Of a stretch of 64,000 nucleotides of DNA, positions 37,245 to 46,131 are shown one piece after another. Made by a program: the position numbers and the translations under genes. The first letter of the stretch is position 1. Each line of letters begins with the position of its first letter. Below the pieces are notes generated by a model, which was given only the letters and a program-made list of their open reading frames with translations, ran no database searches and was not told the DNA's origin. Source of the stretch: Tolypothrix brevis GSE-NOS-MK-07-07A (lineage in GTDB: Bacteria; Cyanobacteriota; Cyanobacteriia; Cyanobacteriales; Nostocaceae); contig JAHHIJ010000020.1 in the NCBI GenBank assembly GCA_019358985.1, positions 43,983 to 107,982 of the forward strand, written 5' to 3'.

Positions 37245-38273
37245 GTGAGTAAATTACATCGCCGGATCTGGATATTTAAACCCTTTGTTGCAGTCTTGGC
37301 AGTGCTGATGCTGGGAATGCTTTCAGGGTGTGCAGGAAATGTCACTGCCCCAACTGATACTACCTCTAATGCGACACAATATACCCCATTTACACTTAAG
37401 AACTGTGATTCGACGATTACTTACAAACAACCACCACAACGCGCTGTCACCATGACGCAATCGGCGACGGAGGTCATGCTAGCGCTGGGTTTAGAAAAGC
37501 AGATGGTTGGTACAGCCTACCTGGATAATCCGATTTTGCCAGAGTATCAACAAGCATATTCCCGAATTCGCGTATTAGCGCCTAAGTACCCGTCGCGGGA
37601 AGTTTTTTTGGGAGTTGAGCCAGATTTTGTCTTCTCCACTGAGGAAAGCGCTTTTGCCAAAGAAGCACTTGGGTCACAGTCAGAGTTGCTAAAACTAGGT
37701 ATTTCTTCTTATTTGTTGCCCATTGAATGCGATCGCCCAGAACTTAGACCTGAGCGTGTGACGATGGAGAATTTATATCAAGAAATCCGAGAAATCGGGC
37801 AGATTTTTGCAGTGGAACAACGAGCAGAAAAGTTAATTGGAGAATTGCGATCGCAACTCCAAGCAACCCAACAAAAGCTAGGGAAAGTGACAACCAAAAA
37901 GCGCATTTTTTGGTATGATTCTGAAGATCCTCCCCTAACTGCTTCTAACTGGGGAATACCCAATCATATTATTGAATTAGCCGGTGGAGAAAATATATTC
38001 AAAGATATCCAAGAGAAAAAAGCATGGGTAACAGTTAATTGGGAAGACGTAATTGCACGTCAACCAGATGTGATTGTTCTCATTGATGCTAACTGGTCAT
38101 CTGCCGAAGAGAAGCGTCGATTACTTAAATCTAACCCTGCTTACTCTCAGTTAAAAGCAGTACAACAGGATAAATTCATTGTCATAGGTTTTAGTTACAC
38201 GATGCCAGGAATTAGGAATGTTGCAGGGGTCAGACAGTTAGCAGAGGCTTTATATCCAGAGAAGTTTAAGTGA
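37245..38273 (+). CDS. Siderophore-type ABC transporter substrate-binding lipoprotein
   Basis: The protein is a periplasmic binding lipoprotein of the FecB/FhuD/BtuF fold that hands ferric-siderophore to the permease. It has a lipoprotein signal with lipobox LSGC (Cys near residue 29), then PPQRAVTMTQSATEVMLALGL, the first lobe strand of this fold. GVEPDFVFST, RQPDVIVLIDANW and the end VRQLAEALYPEKF also match. I take GTG at 37245 with AAGAGGG about 6 bp upstream; a TTG two codons earlier is also in frame. Permease and ATPase genes follow, but a toxin-antitoxin pair on the other strand lies in between. Confidence 0.9.
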   Translation: MSKLHRRIWIFKPFVAVLAVLMLGMLSGCAGNVTAPTDTTSNATQYTPFTLKNCDSTITYKQPPQRAVTMTQSATEVMLALGLEKQMVGTAYLDNPILPEYQQAYSRIRVLAPKYPSREVFLGVEPDFVFSTEESAFAKEALGSQSELLKLGISSYLLPIECDRPELRPERVTMENLYQEIREIGQIFAVEQRAEKLIGELRSQLQATQQKLGKVTTKKRIFWYDSEDPPLTASNWGIPNHIIELAGGENIFKDIQEKKAWVTVNWEDVIARQPDVIVLIDANWSSAEEKRRLLKSNPAYSQLKAVQQDKFIVIGFSYTMPGIRNVAGVRQLAEALYPEKFK

Positions 38274-38360
38274 TGAGGCGGATGAGGGAGAAATAATCAA
38301 TGCCAAATAACTAATGCTAAAGAAAATTGTTTCATCATTTCATAATTCCTGAAAATATTC

Positions 38361-38786
38361 TTAACTATCTGCAAACATCAAATTACTAAATCGACGGCTG
38401 TTCTGCCACCGATATATCGAAAAATCTCGCCTGTCACTGCTGAGAATTCGCCCTTCTCCAAGATGTTCCGCTAGAACTACTAAAGAAGCATCAGCAAAAT
38501 CCATTGGTATGTCACTATAGGTTTCCATCAACTCTGCAATTCGCTGTAAATGAATAATTTCTAAATTAAATATAGTCAAGTCTTTGCTTTCAATGAAATT
38601 CCTGAGAAATCTGGGCGGAACTTTGCTACCTGCTTCTCTTAATAGTAAGTAGCAAGTTTCAGTGATAACTGGGTAAGTAGTAATGATTGGCTCATTGATC
38701 GTTTCCAGGGCAGCAATTGCTAGAGAATGATATCGATCCTTTGTACTGGCAATAGCGACAAAAAATCCTGTATCAGCAAGAATCAT
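38361..38786 (-). CDS. VapC-like PIN-domain toxin
   Basis: The PIN-domain ribonuclease has about 141 residues. The acidic active-site residues are seen in MILADTGFF (first Asp, residue 5), VITETCYLL (Glu), DFADASLVV (Asp pair) and the SSDRRDF strand. An ATG at 38786 gives the canonical start directly before ILADTG; the longer open frame running into the antitoxin gene is not needed. It overlaps the antitoxin gene by 14 bp, as usual for a coupled module. It sits opposite to and inside the iron-uptake gene series. Confidence 0.87.
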   Translation of the reverse strand: MILADTGFFVAIASTKDRYHSLAIAALETINEPIITTYPVITETCYLLLREAGSKVPPRFLRNFIESKDLTIFNLEIIHLQRIAELMETYSDIPMDFADASLVVLAEHLGEGRILSSDRRDFSIYRWQNSRRFSNLMFADS

Positions 38787-39039
38787 GTTGCGATCCAATT
38801 TCGGTATGAATAATGGATTTATAATTACTAGAAAGGTCTGGATTAGCATCTGGTAGTGAGCCGAGAAACCCTGTTTCCTCAAACATTTTAAGCATTTTCT
38901 CACCGCGTCGAGGCTCTTCCGTGCTGGCTTCTAGGAGTTTCAATGCCTGATCGATTACCTCGGTAGCACTGGCATAATGACCTGTATGGAGTTGCTGCTG
39001 GATACGCTGAATTTGTTCAGGTGTTAAAGAAATAGACAT
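38773..39039 (-). CDS. ParD-like ribbon-helix-helix antitoxin
   Basis: The 88-residue protein begins MSISLTPEQIQRIQQQLHTG, followed by YASATEVIDQALKLLEA, the beta-strand and helix-helix pattern of ParD/CopG-like DNA-binding antitoxins. The C-terminal half is charged and probably disordered until it binds the toxin. It should neutralise the overlapping PIN toxin and repress its own promoter, which lies at 39040-39160 facing away from the permease gene. Pairing of a ParD-like antitoxin with a VapC-type toxin is seen in cyanobacteria. Confidence 0.82.
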   Translation of the reverse strand: MSISLTPEQIQRIQQQLHTGHYASATEVIDQALKLLEASTEEPRRGEKMLKMFEETGFLGSLPDANPDLSSNYKSIIHTEIGSQHDSC

Positions 39040-39164
39040 CTTATTTACATTTCTTTTTACTTTTTAAAGTTTATCACTCCCTCAGTTTTTATGTGCAACT
39101 CAAAACTATGATAAAGTTACTCCTCCATCAATTCATTGACTCTAAAACTGCTGACAAATGACAA

Positions 39165-40226
39165 ATGAAAAATCTATTCCCAAAGCAATTGAGAAAAAAC
39201 AAGCAGCAACGCTACAAGCTACTAATGGTAGCAATGGTTGTGATATTATTGATTTCTCTAACGTTGGCGGTGATGATTGGACCAGTGCCTATCCCTCCTT
39301 TGAGAGTATGGCAGATAGCTTTATCCCAAGTGTTTCCAAACATTACAGGAGACTGGACGCAAGCACAAGTTCAAATTGTCTGGCTGATCCGCTTTCCGCG
39401 TGTGCTATTGGCTTTTTTTGTGGGTGCTGGACTATCAGTGGTTGGTGTCATCATGCAAGCACTGGTGCGAAATCCCCTAGCTGACCCCTTTATTCTCGGT
39501 ATTTCCTCTGGCGCGTCGGTGGGTGCTGTTTTAGTTATCCTATTTGGTATTTTCTCCTTTTTTGGTGTGTATGCCCTGTCTTTTGGGGCTTTCCTTGGTG
39601 CGCTGTTAGCATTTTTTGTTGTTTTCTTTTTAGCACGACGACAAGGACACCTCTCTTCCACCCGCTTAATTTTAGTTGGTGTAGCAGTATCGTCTCTATT
39701 TGAGGCGGTAACGAGTTTCTTGGCTATCAAGGCTGGAAGTGGTGAAGCCACACGACGAGTATTGTTTTGGTTATTGGGAGGACTTTCGGGAACAACGTGG
39801 ACAGACTTAATCCTGCCGATGCTGGCTTTGTTCTTGGGAATCGGGTATTTGTTACTCCAGACGCGATCGCTAAATGCACTCCTCATCGGTGAAGAAACAG
39901 CTCGGACTCTAGGAACTGACACCGATCGCTTCCGTAAGCAGTTATTCTTTGTTACCTCACTGTTGACAGGTGTAATAGTTGCTGTCAGTGGTGTCATTGG
40001 CTTTGTTGGACTAATGATTCCTCACAGCGTCCGTTTCCTCGTCGGCTCAGATCATCGCCGGGTGTTACCTGTGAGTCTGCTGCTGGGCGGAATTTTCTTA
40101 ATTTGGGCAGATGTCCTAGCACGTACCATTGTCGCCCCAGAGGAACTGCCCATTGGGATTATTACGGCACTTTTCGGCGCTCCTTTTTTCATTTGGTTGA
40201 TACAAGGTAAAGGGGGTGGAAAATGA
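39165..40226 (+). CDS. FecCD-family iron-siderophore ABC permease
   Basis: The 353-residue inner-membrane permease has about ten membrane segments. Family motifs are IRFPRVLLAFFVGAGLSVVG, the RNPLADPFILGISSGASVGA signature at about 102-120, and GFVGLMIPHSVRFLVG, the coupling region that contacts the ATPase. Only one permease gene is present, so it should act as a homodimer. It overlaps the ATPase gene by 4 bp (ATGA), a sign of translational coupling. It forms the inner-membrane step of the uptake system with the lipoprotein at 37245. Confidence 0.93.
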   Translation: MKNLFPKQLRKNKQQRYKLLMVAMVVILLISLTLAVMIGPVPIPPLRVWQIALSQVFPNITGDWTQAQVQIVWLIRFPRVLLAFFVGAGLSVVGVIMQALVRNPLADPFILGISSGASVGAVLVILFGIFSFFGVYALSFGAFLGALLAFFVVFFLARRQGHLSSTRLILVGVAVSSLFEAVTSFLAIKAGSGEATRRVLFWLLGGLSGTTWTDLILPMLALFLGIGYLLLQTRSLNALLIGEETARTLGTDTDRFRKQLFFVTSLLTGVIVAVSGVIGFVGLMIPHSVRFLVGSDHRRVLPVSLLLGGIFLIWADVLARTIVAPEELPIGIITALFGAPFFIWLIQGKGGGK

Positions 40227-41023
40227 AATTAGAGGTAAAACAACTATCCTGGAGTATTGAGGGAAAGCAGATTTTACATGACATCAATCTGCAAGTGTTA
40301 TCAGGTGAGTTTGTCGGGCTGATTGGTCCTAATGGCAGTGGGAAGTCAAGTTTGCTCAGATGTATGTATCGTGTCCTCAAGCCAGATAGTGGGGTGATAA
40401 TCCTCAATGGTCAGAATATCTGGCATTTGAGTGCCCGTGAAATGGCACAAGCTACCGCAGTTGTTTTGCAGGAAGCATCTACTGAATTTGACTTTACTGT
40501 TGCAGAGATGGTGTTGATGGGGCGTAACGTCCATCTAGGGTTATTTGACCGCGAGACAGAAAAAGACCACTCCATAGTCTTCGATGCTTTGGTGCAGGTG
40601 GGAATGAGTGACTTTGCAGAACGTAATTTCATTTCCCTTTCTGGTGGAGAAAAACAGCGTGTATTAATTGCACGCGCCATAGCCCAACAAGCACGGTTTT
40701 TGATTCTCGATGAGCCGACTAATCACCTTGATATTCGCTATCAGTTGGAACTTTTGGAACTGGTGAAGGGGTTGGGTGTGACTACTATTGCAGCGTTGCA
40801 CGATTTGAATTTGGCTGCTAGTTATTGCGATCGCATTTATGTTGTCAATAATGGAACAATAAGATCAGTAGGAACGCCTCAAAATGTACTACAACCTGAT
40901 TTAATCCGTGAGGTGTTCGGTGTGGGTTCAACAGTAGAAACTGATCCAAGTAATGGTAAGTTACACATCAGTTTCTTCTTAGATGCAAAAATAGGGAGCA
41001 AGAGGAATTCCCTTGCTCCTTAA
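40223..41023 (+). CDS. FecE/FhuC-type ABC transporter ATPase
   Basis: The 266-residue ATPase powers the FecCD-type permease. Visible are Walker A GPNGSGKSSLL near residue 34, Q-loop VLQEAS, signature LSGGEKQRVL near 137, Walker B FLILDEPTNHLD near 157 and the H-loop His in ALHDLN. All catalytic residues are intact. Length fits the family. It is the last gene of the uptake series, followed by about 480 bp without a gene. Confidence 0.94.
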   Translation: MKLEVKQLSWSIEGKQILHDINLQVLSGEFVGLIGPNGSGKSSLLRCMYRVLKPDSGVIILNGQNIWHLSAREMAQATAVVLQEASTEFDFTVAEMVLMGRNVHLGLFDRETEKDHSIVFDALVQVGMSDFAERNFISLSGGEKQRVLIARAIAQQARFLILDEPTNHLDIRYQLELLELVKGLGVTTIAALHDLNLAASYCDRIYVVNNGTIRSVGTPQNVLQPDLIREVFGVGSTVETDPSNGKLHISFFLDAKIGSKRNSLAP

Positions 41024-41500
41024 ATATTGCTATGCGGAAAATCAAGGGGATTGAACACCAATCTGGATTTGGTCTATCTCCATAAGGTCTTGCCACTTTT
41101 TGAGAGTTATAAAATCTGTGTATTTTGAATGATTTCACTGTTGATATATTCGCTACCAGGTTTAGTTTCTGGAATCTGAAGAAATTCTGGCGTTGCTGAA
41201 TTCAGGTATGAATCCGCATGTAGAGACGTAGCAATGCTACGTCTAATCAAGGGTTTTGACCAGAGCGCAGAATCATTTTCATACATCTAATCAGCAACGC
41301 CGAAATCCTTCTAGGGTGAGGGGTTGGGCAGTTGTAGCGTTCATAGCTCCAAAAATCCTGCGTGAGCAAATGTATTTTTAGTATAGCAAACTGGGGGCAA
41401 GCCACTTCTTCTAAGAACTGTATTGAGAGACGTTCCACCGGAACGTCTCTGCGAGGGTTGCGATGTTTTTATTCGCCTTAATTAACCGGACATAATTTTA
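41024..41500. other. Intergenic region with two repeat elements
   Basis: Two elements are visible: the dispersed repeat (copy 3) at 41218-41256 and a palindrome AGAGACGTTCC-acc-GGAACGTCTCT at 41426-41450 related to the 41-bp array at 633. Either may end transcription from the converging ATPase and gcvP genes. I see no gene. Confidence 0.7.
41218..41256. repeat. Dispersed ~40-bp repeat, copy 3
   Basis: GTAGAGACGTAGCAATGCTA followed by CGTCTAATCAAGGGTTTTG forms a near-perfect hairpin and is the reverse-oriented counterpart of 16834-16873. Confidence 0.8.
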
Positions 41501-44398
41501 CTACTGTGAATAAGCTTCCATTGGTAAACAAGAGCAAACAAAATTCCTGTCACCATAGGCATTGTCAATTCTACCTACAGATACCCAGAATTTATATTCG
41601 CGAGTCCAGGGTGCAGGATATGCAGCTTGTTCGCGAGAATAGGGATGATTCCATTCTCCAGTAATGAGGTTTTCGGCAGTGTGGGGTGCATTCTTCAAGA
41701 GGTTATTTTCAACATCCACTTTGCCTGATTCGATTTCGGCGATTTCTTGACGAATTGCAATCATGGCATCACAGAAGCGGTCTAACTCTTGTTTCGATTC
41801 GCTTTCGGTGGGTTCCACCATGATTGTACCAGCTACGGGCCAAGAAACAGTGGGTGCATGGAAACCGTAATCCATGAGACGCTTGGCAACATCATCAATG
41901 TCAATATTCGCAGATTTTTTGAGCGATCGCAAGTCTAAAATGCACTCATGTGCCACTAAAGCATTTTTCCCTTTATATAAAACAGGATAATGTTGCTCAA
42001 GTTTCTTGGCGATGTAATTCGCATTGAGAATTGCTACCTTCGTTGCATCCGTCAAACCATTCGCACCCATCATGGCGATGTACATCCAAGATATTACCAA
42101 AATACTGGCGCTACTCCAAGGTGCCGCTGCGATCGCACCAATTGATTTGGGATTATCTTCGTGCATTTCCACCACAACATGTCCAGGTAAAAACGGCACT
42201 AAGTGCTGTACAACCCCAATTGGACCCATACCTGGACCACCACCACCGTGAGGAATGCAGAAGGTTTTGTGCAAATTCAAGTGACACACATCTGCACCAA
42301 AATCTCCTGGACGACAAAGACCAACTTGTGCATTCATATTCGCCCCATCCATGTAAACTTGTCCACCGTGAGAGTGAACAACAGCGCAAATTTCTTGAAT
42401 TTGCTCCTCGAATACGCCATGAGTTGAGGGATATGTCACCATTAAAGCAGCAAGTTCTTGACTATGCTTTTCGGCTTTTGCTTTCAAGTCGTTTAAATCA
42501 ACATTCCCGTCCACATCACAAGCAACTGGTACTACTTTCATCCCGCACATCACCGCACTTGCGGGATTTGTTCCGTGTGCAGATGTGGGAATTAAGCAGA
42601 CATTGCGGTGTCCTTCGTTGCGACTTTCGTGATACTCTCGAATTACTAAAAGTCCCGCATATTCACCTTGAGAACCGGCGTTTGGTTGGAGAGAAATTCC
42701 CGCAAAACCGGTGATTTCAGCTAACCATTCTTCAAGTTGCTCAAATAGAAGTTGATAACCTTGGGTTTGGGACTTTGGAGCAAAGGGATGAATATTACCG
42801 AATTCCGCCCAAGTTACAGGTATCATTTCCGATGTTGCATTCAACTTCATCGTACAGGAACCCAAGGGAATCATTGATGTAGTTAAGGACAAATCTTTAC
42901 TTTCTAACTTGTGCAGATAGCGTAATAACTCAGTTTCTGAATGATAGGAATTGAAGACGGGATGAGTTAGGTAGCTGGTTGTGCGCTTTTGGGAGAGAGA
43001 GGGAGAGGGGGGGAGGGAGGGTAATTCATCCCCAAGAGCGAAAATCTCTAAAATGTCTTGCAAATCTTGTAATGTCGTTGTTTCATTTAAAGAGATGCCA
43101 ACCGCAGTTTCATTATAAATCCGCAAGTTGATTTTTTGCGCTTCGCAAGCAGAAAGAATTGCTTCTTGACTGCGTGTCCCCAACTCGACTTTGAGAGTAT
43201 CAAAGAAATTTTCGCTAACGATGCTGTAACCGAGGTGTTTTAATCCTTCTGCCAACATCATTGTCTTGCTGTGGATATTCTCAGCAATTTCCTTAAGTCC
43301 AGCAGAACCATGATACACTGCGTACATACTCGCCATCACTGCTAGCAGTACTTGCGCTGTACAAATATTGCTAGTTGCTTTATCGCGACGAATGTGCTGT
43401 TCGCGGGTTTGTAAAGCTAGACGCAATGCCGCTTTACCTTGAGAATCTTTTGATACACCGACAATCCGCCCTGGAACTTGCCGCTTATACTCTTCTTTAG
43501 TGGCAAAGTATGCTGCATGAGGTCCCCCAAACCCCAAGGGAACACCAAAGCGCTGGGTGCTTCCTACGGCGATATCAGCGCCAAATTCGCCAGGGGGCGT
43601 TAACAAAGTTAAGCTTAAAGGATCTGCGGCTACCGTTACCAATGCACCCTCAGCATGGGCTTTTTCAACAAAAGCGCGGTAGTCGTGAATTGTGCCATCG
43701 GTGGCAGGATATTGGATAACTGCCCCAAATATAGTTTCTGCAAAATCAAAAGTTTGATGGTCGCCAACTATAATGTTAATTCCTAAAGGTTTCGCCCGTG
43801 TCTGCAACACGTCGATAGTTTGCGGATGACAGTCTTGGGAGACAAAGTAGGTATTTGCCTTATTTTTGCAAACACCATAACTCATAGTCATTGCTTCTGC
43901 TGCTGCGGTTGCTTCATCAAGCAAGGAAGCATTAGCAATTTCCAAACCTGTCAAATCGATAATCATGGTTTGGAAATTTAGCAGCGCTTCGAGTCGTCCT
44001 TGGGCAATTTCTGGCTGATAGGGAGTGTAAGCGGTATACCATCCGGGGTTTTCTAGGATATTGCGCTGTATTACAGGCGGGGTGATACAGTCGGAATATC
44101 CCATGCCAATGAATGAGCGGTAAACTTCATTCTTGACAGCGATTTGTTTTAACTTTGCCAGTGCTGCATACTCACTTAATGCTTCTGGCAATTGTAAAGG
44201 TTGTTTGAGCCGAATTGCTTGGGGTACTGTTTTGTCGATGAGTGTATCGAGGTTGGAAATCCCCAATAATTCAAGCATCTTTTGGATGTCATGGGAATTA
44301 GGTCCGATGTGACGTTCTGTAAATTCACTTGACTTTTGACTTGTTTGACCCAGCATCGGCTCATGGCTTGACTGAGGACGATAAGCAGAAATGACCAC
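41501..44398 (-). CDS. gcvP: Glycine dehydrogenase (decarboxylating), P-protein
   Basis: The P-protein decarboxylates glycine and passes the aminomethyl group to the lipoyl arm of GcvH; in cyanobacteria this serves photorespiratory glycine turnover. The 965-residue single-chain form begins with [17 protein letters not shown]. The PLP-binding Lys lies in [16 protein letters not shown] at about residue 710. [24 protein letters not shown] and [10 protein letters not shown]...MYIAMMG are further family blocks. The gene lies downstream of gcvH with a 234-bp gap filled by heptamer repeats. A short Ser/Pro linker near residue 470 (LPPSPSLSQ) is encoded by a GA-rich tract. Confidence 0.97.
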   Translation of the reverse strand: MVISAYRPQSSHEPMLGQTSQKSSEFTERHIGPNSHDIQKMLELLGISNLDTLIDKTVPQAIRLKQPLQLPEALSEYAALAKLKQIAVKNEVYRSFIGMGYSDCITPPVIQRNILENPGWYTAYTPYQPEIAQGRLEALLNFQTMIIDLTGLEIANASLLDEATAAAEAMTMSYGVCKNKANTYFVSQDCHPQTIDVLQTRAKPLGINIIVGDHQTFDFAETIFGAVIQYPATDGTIHDYRAFVEKAHAEGALVTVAADPLSLTLLTPPGEFGADIAVGSTQRFGVPLGFGGPHAAYFATKEEYKRQVPGRIVGVSKDSQGKAALRLALQTREQHIRRDKATSNICTAQVLLAVMASMYAVYHGSAGLKEIAENIHSKTMMLAEGLKHLGYSIVSENFFDTLKVELGTRSQEAILSACEAQKINLRIYNETAVGISLNETTTLQDLQDILEIFALGDELPSLPPSPSLSQKRTTSYLTHPVFNSYHSETELLRYLHKLESKDLSLTTSMIPLGSCTMKLNATSEMIPVTWAEFGNIHPFAPKSQTQGYQLLFEQLEEWLAEITGFAGISLQPNAGSQGEYAGLLVIREYHESRNEGHRNVCLIPTSAHGTNPASAVMCGMKVVPVACDVDGNVDLNDLKAKAEKHSQELAALMVTYPSTHGVFEEQIQEICAVVHSHGGQVYMDGANMNAQVGLCRPGDFGADVCHLNLHKTFCIPHGGGGPGMGPIGVVQHLVPFLPGHVVVEMHEDNPKSIGAIAAAPWSSASILVISWMYIAMMGANGLTDATKVAILNANYIAKKLEQHYPVLYKGKNALVAHECILDLRSLKKSANIDIDDVAKRLMDYGFHAPTVSWPVAGTIMVEPTESESKQELDRFCDAMIAIRQEIAEIESGKVDVENNLLKNAPHTAENLITGEWNHPYSREQAAYPAPWTREYKFWVSVGRIDNAYGDRNFVCSCLPMEAYSQ

Positions 44399-44513
44399 AA
44401 AGTCTTCTCCAGACGCGACTATTTAATATTTTGCAACAACTATATTTATGGCGTCGGCATTTGCTTAGGAGTTTATCTAAATTTCATGATTTATTTCCGG
44501 ATGGGGGGATGGG

Positions 44514-44626
44514 GAGTCAATAGTCAAGAGTCAATAGTCAAGAGTTAAAAGTCAAGAGTCAATAGTCAAGAGTTAAGAGTCAATAGTCACTCATATTGAC
44601 CATTGACCATTGACCATTGACTCTTG
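44514..44626. repeat. Heptamer tandem repeats (STRR) between gcvH and gcvP
   Basis: Alternating 7-bp units AGTCAAT, AGTCAAG and AGTTAAG are followed by the complementary CCATTGA units. The two halves can pair to a long imperfect hairpin. Such short tandemly repeated heptamers are a known hallmark of heterocyst-forming cyanobacteria. Confidence 0.85.
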
Positions 44627-44632
44627 TCCCCT

Positions 44633-45022
44633 CTACACGCCAGCGACTAGGGCGCTATACTCTTTTGCTGTTAAAGTATCATTGATGTCACCTGGGTCGT
44701 TGACGCGCACTTTTAGCAACCATCCTTCACCGTAGGGATCTTCGGCTATTTGTTCGGGAGATTCTGTCATGGCATCGTTGCGCTCGATGACTGTGCCGGT
44801 AACTGGTGAGTTTAAATTTTCCACGGCTTTGACTGATTCAATTGTACCGAAGCTTTCATTCATAGTTACGGTGTCGCTGACGTCGGGTAATTCTAAAAAT
44901 ACAACGTCACCTAGTTGGTCTATGGCAAAGGCACTAATGCCGATGGTGGCAATTTCGCCTTCTAACCGCACGTACTCGTGACTATCCAGGTATCTCAAAT
45001 CTTCAGGATATTCCAAAGACAT
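44633..45022 (-). CDS. gcvH: Glycine cleavage system H protein
   Basis: The lipoyl carrier shuttles the aminomethyl intermediate between P, T and L proteins. The 129 residues cover the complete barrel: [13 protein letters not shown] at the N-terminus, [13 protein letters not shown], and the lipoylation site [13 protein letters not shown] with the modified Lys at about residue 65, then GWLLKVRV. Length equals the usual 125-130. On the minus strand it is separated from gcvT by the oppositely oriented CHAT-NLR gene, so it probably has its own promoter at 45023-45246. Confidence 0.97.
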   Translation of the reverse strand: MSLEYPEDLRYLDSHEYVRLEGEIATIGISAFAIDQLGDVVFLELPDVSDTVTMNESFGTIESVKAVENLNSPVTGTVIERNDAMTESPEQIAEDPYGEGWLLKVRVNDPGDINDTLTAKEYSALVAGV

Positions 45023-45246
45023 ATTAGTTCCTCTCTTATGTGAAATAAATTAATGTTGAATGCGCGATCGCCAACATATGAAAGATAATTAAGCATATTT
45101 TGCGATTTTCGTCAAAAATATTAGCGATCGCAGTCATGTTGGATTTTGAGGTCGGGGTGAGTTTAATTGATTTAAGTTTCCCATGTCAAGTTATTTATAC
45201 GTAATCCTATTGAATTTTGATCCTAAAAGCTTGATAATATCCGCAG

Positions 45247-46131
45247 ATGCCCATGAGCAATAATCCCACCGTGAAGAAAATCTTGATTTTGGCAGCGAAT
45301 CCGAAAAATACAGTGCGCTTGCGACTGGATCAAGAAGTGCGTGATATTGAAGAAGGGTTACAGCTTGCGGCGCAGCGTGACAAATTTAGTTTACAGCAAA
45401 AGTGGGCAGTGCGATCGCGAGATATAAGTCGTGCAGTGTTAGATTTTCGTCCAAATATCATTCATTTTTCTGGACATGGTTCGGAAACTGAGGGATTATC
45501 CTTTGAGGATGAAAACGGTAAAGAAAAGTTTGTCACAGCAGAAGCGCTGGGTGGATTTTTTCAGCTTTTTGCTAAGGATGTAGAGTGTGTGCTGCTCAAT
45601 GCTTGCTATTCTGAAGTACAAGCTGATGCGATCGCTCAACATATTGATTATGTCATAGGAATGAATCAGGCGATCGCTGATAAAGCTGCACTGGAATTTT
45701 CCGTTGGCTTTTACGATGCTTTAGCACGTTACGAAGAACAGTATGATGGAGATTCGGCTATAGAGTTTGCTTTCAAGGTTGCTTGCAGTTCGATTTCACT
45801 AGCTGGGGTTTTGGGTGCATCTATTCCAGTGCTGATAAAAAATTCTAACCCAAAACCTAAAGATACTACTAATTTAAGACGTATGAATCCAGCTATTAAG
45901 CACTATTCTGGTAAACTTAAGATGAAAGTCTGCCAAAACCTGATTCAAGATTGGCAAGGTTTAGCAGATTATTTTGAGATTCCCTTAGAACAACGCGCTA
46001 GTTTTGAAGCGGGAAGACAGCCATATCGAATTTGGGAATGGTTAGAACAGAGAAGCAGACTTGGTGAATTAGAAGTTGCTTTAAGTGACATTGGGCGAGA
46101 TGATTTAGTTAAAGAGCTAAAAAAAAACTAG
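45247..46131 (+). CDS. CHAT protease and effector-associated domain (5' part of split CHAT-NB-ARC-WD40 gene)
   Basis: The 294-residue frame holds a caspase-like CHAT protease domain at about 10-195. The catalytic dyad is His77 in HFSGHGSE and Cys120 in VLLNACYSE, in the order and spacing expected. Residues ~220-292 form a small helical effector-associated (death-fold-like) domain (LADYFEIPLEQR...IWEWLEQ...DDLVKEL), which in relatives mediates assembly with a partner. The frame ends at TAG right after a run of nine A (46119-46127). A shift to the -1 frame there continues straight into the NB-ARC-WD40 frame, so the two were or are one protein of about 1,380 residues. Confidence 0.88.
   Translation: MPMSNNPTVKKILILAANPKNTVRLRLDQEVRDIEEGLQLAAQRDKFSLQQKWAVRSRDISRAVLDFRPNIIHFSGHGSETEGLSFEDENGKEKFVTAEALGGFFQLFAKDVECVLLNACYSEVQADAIAQHIDYVIGMNQAIADKAALEFSVGFYDALARYEEQYDGDSAIEFAFKVACSSISLAGVLGASIPVLIKNSNPKPKDTTNLRRMNPAIKHYSGKLKMKVCQNLIQDWQGLADYFEIPLEQRASFEAGRQPYRIWEWLEQRSRLGELEVALSDIGRDDLVKELKKN
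46119..46127 (+). other. A9 slippery run: frameshift site joining the CHAT and NB-ARC frames
   Basis: Nine consecutive A bases code for Lys-Lys just before the TAG at 46129. Reading one base twice (or having ten A) gives KKKLVDDEADNLVLGQLIG and then PNLPPHFLPRDEQL, the usual linker before NB-ARC in this family. Options are polymerase slippage producing a mixed product, ribosomal -1 shifting, a recent mutation or a sequencing error. Confidence 0.75.

Noticed and set aside
42031..42714. 227-residue plus-strand frame inside gcvP
   Set aside because: Entirely antisense to conserved gcvP sequence, and His/Arg/Leu-rich as expected for a shadow.
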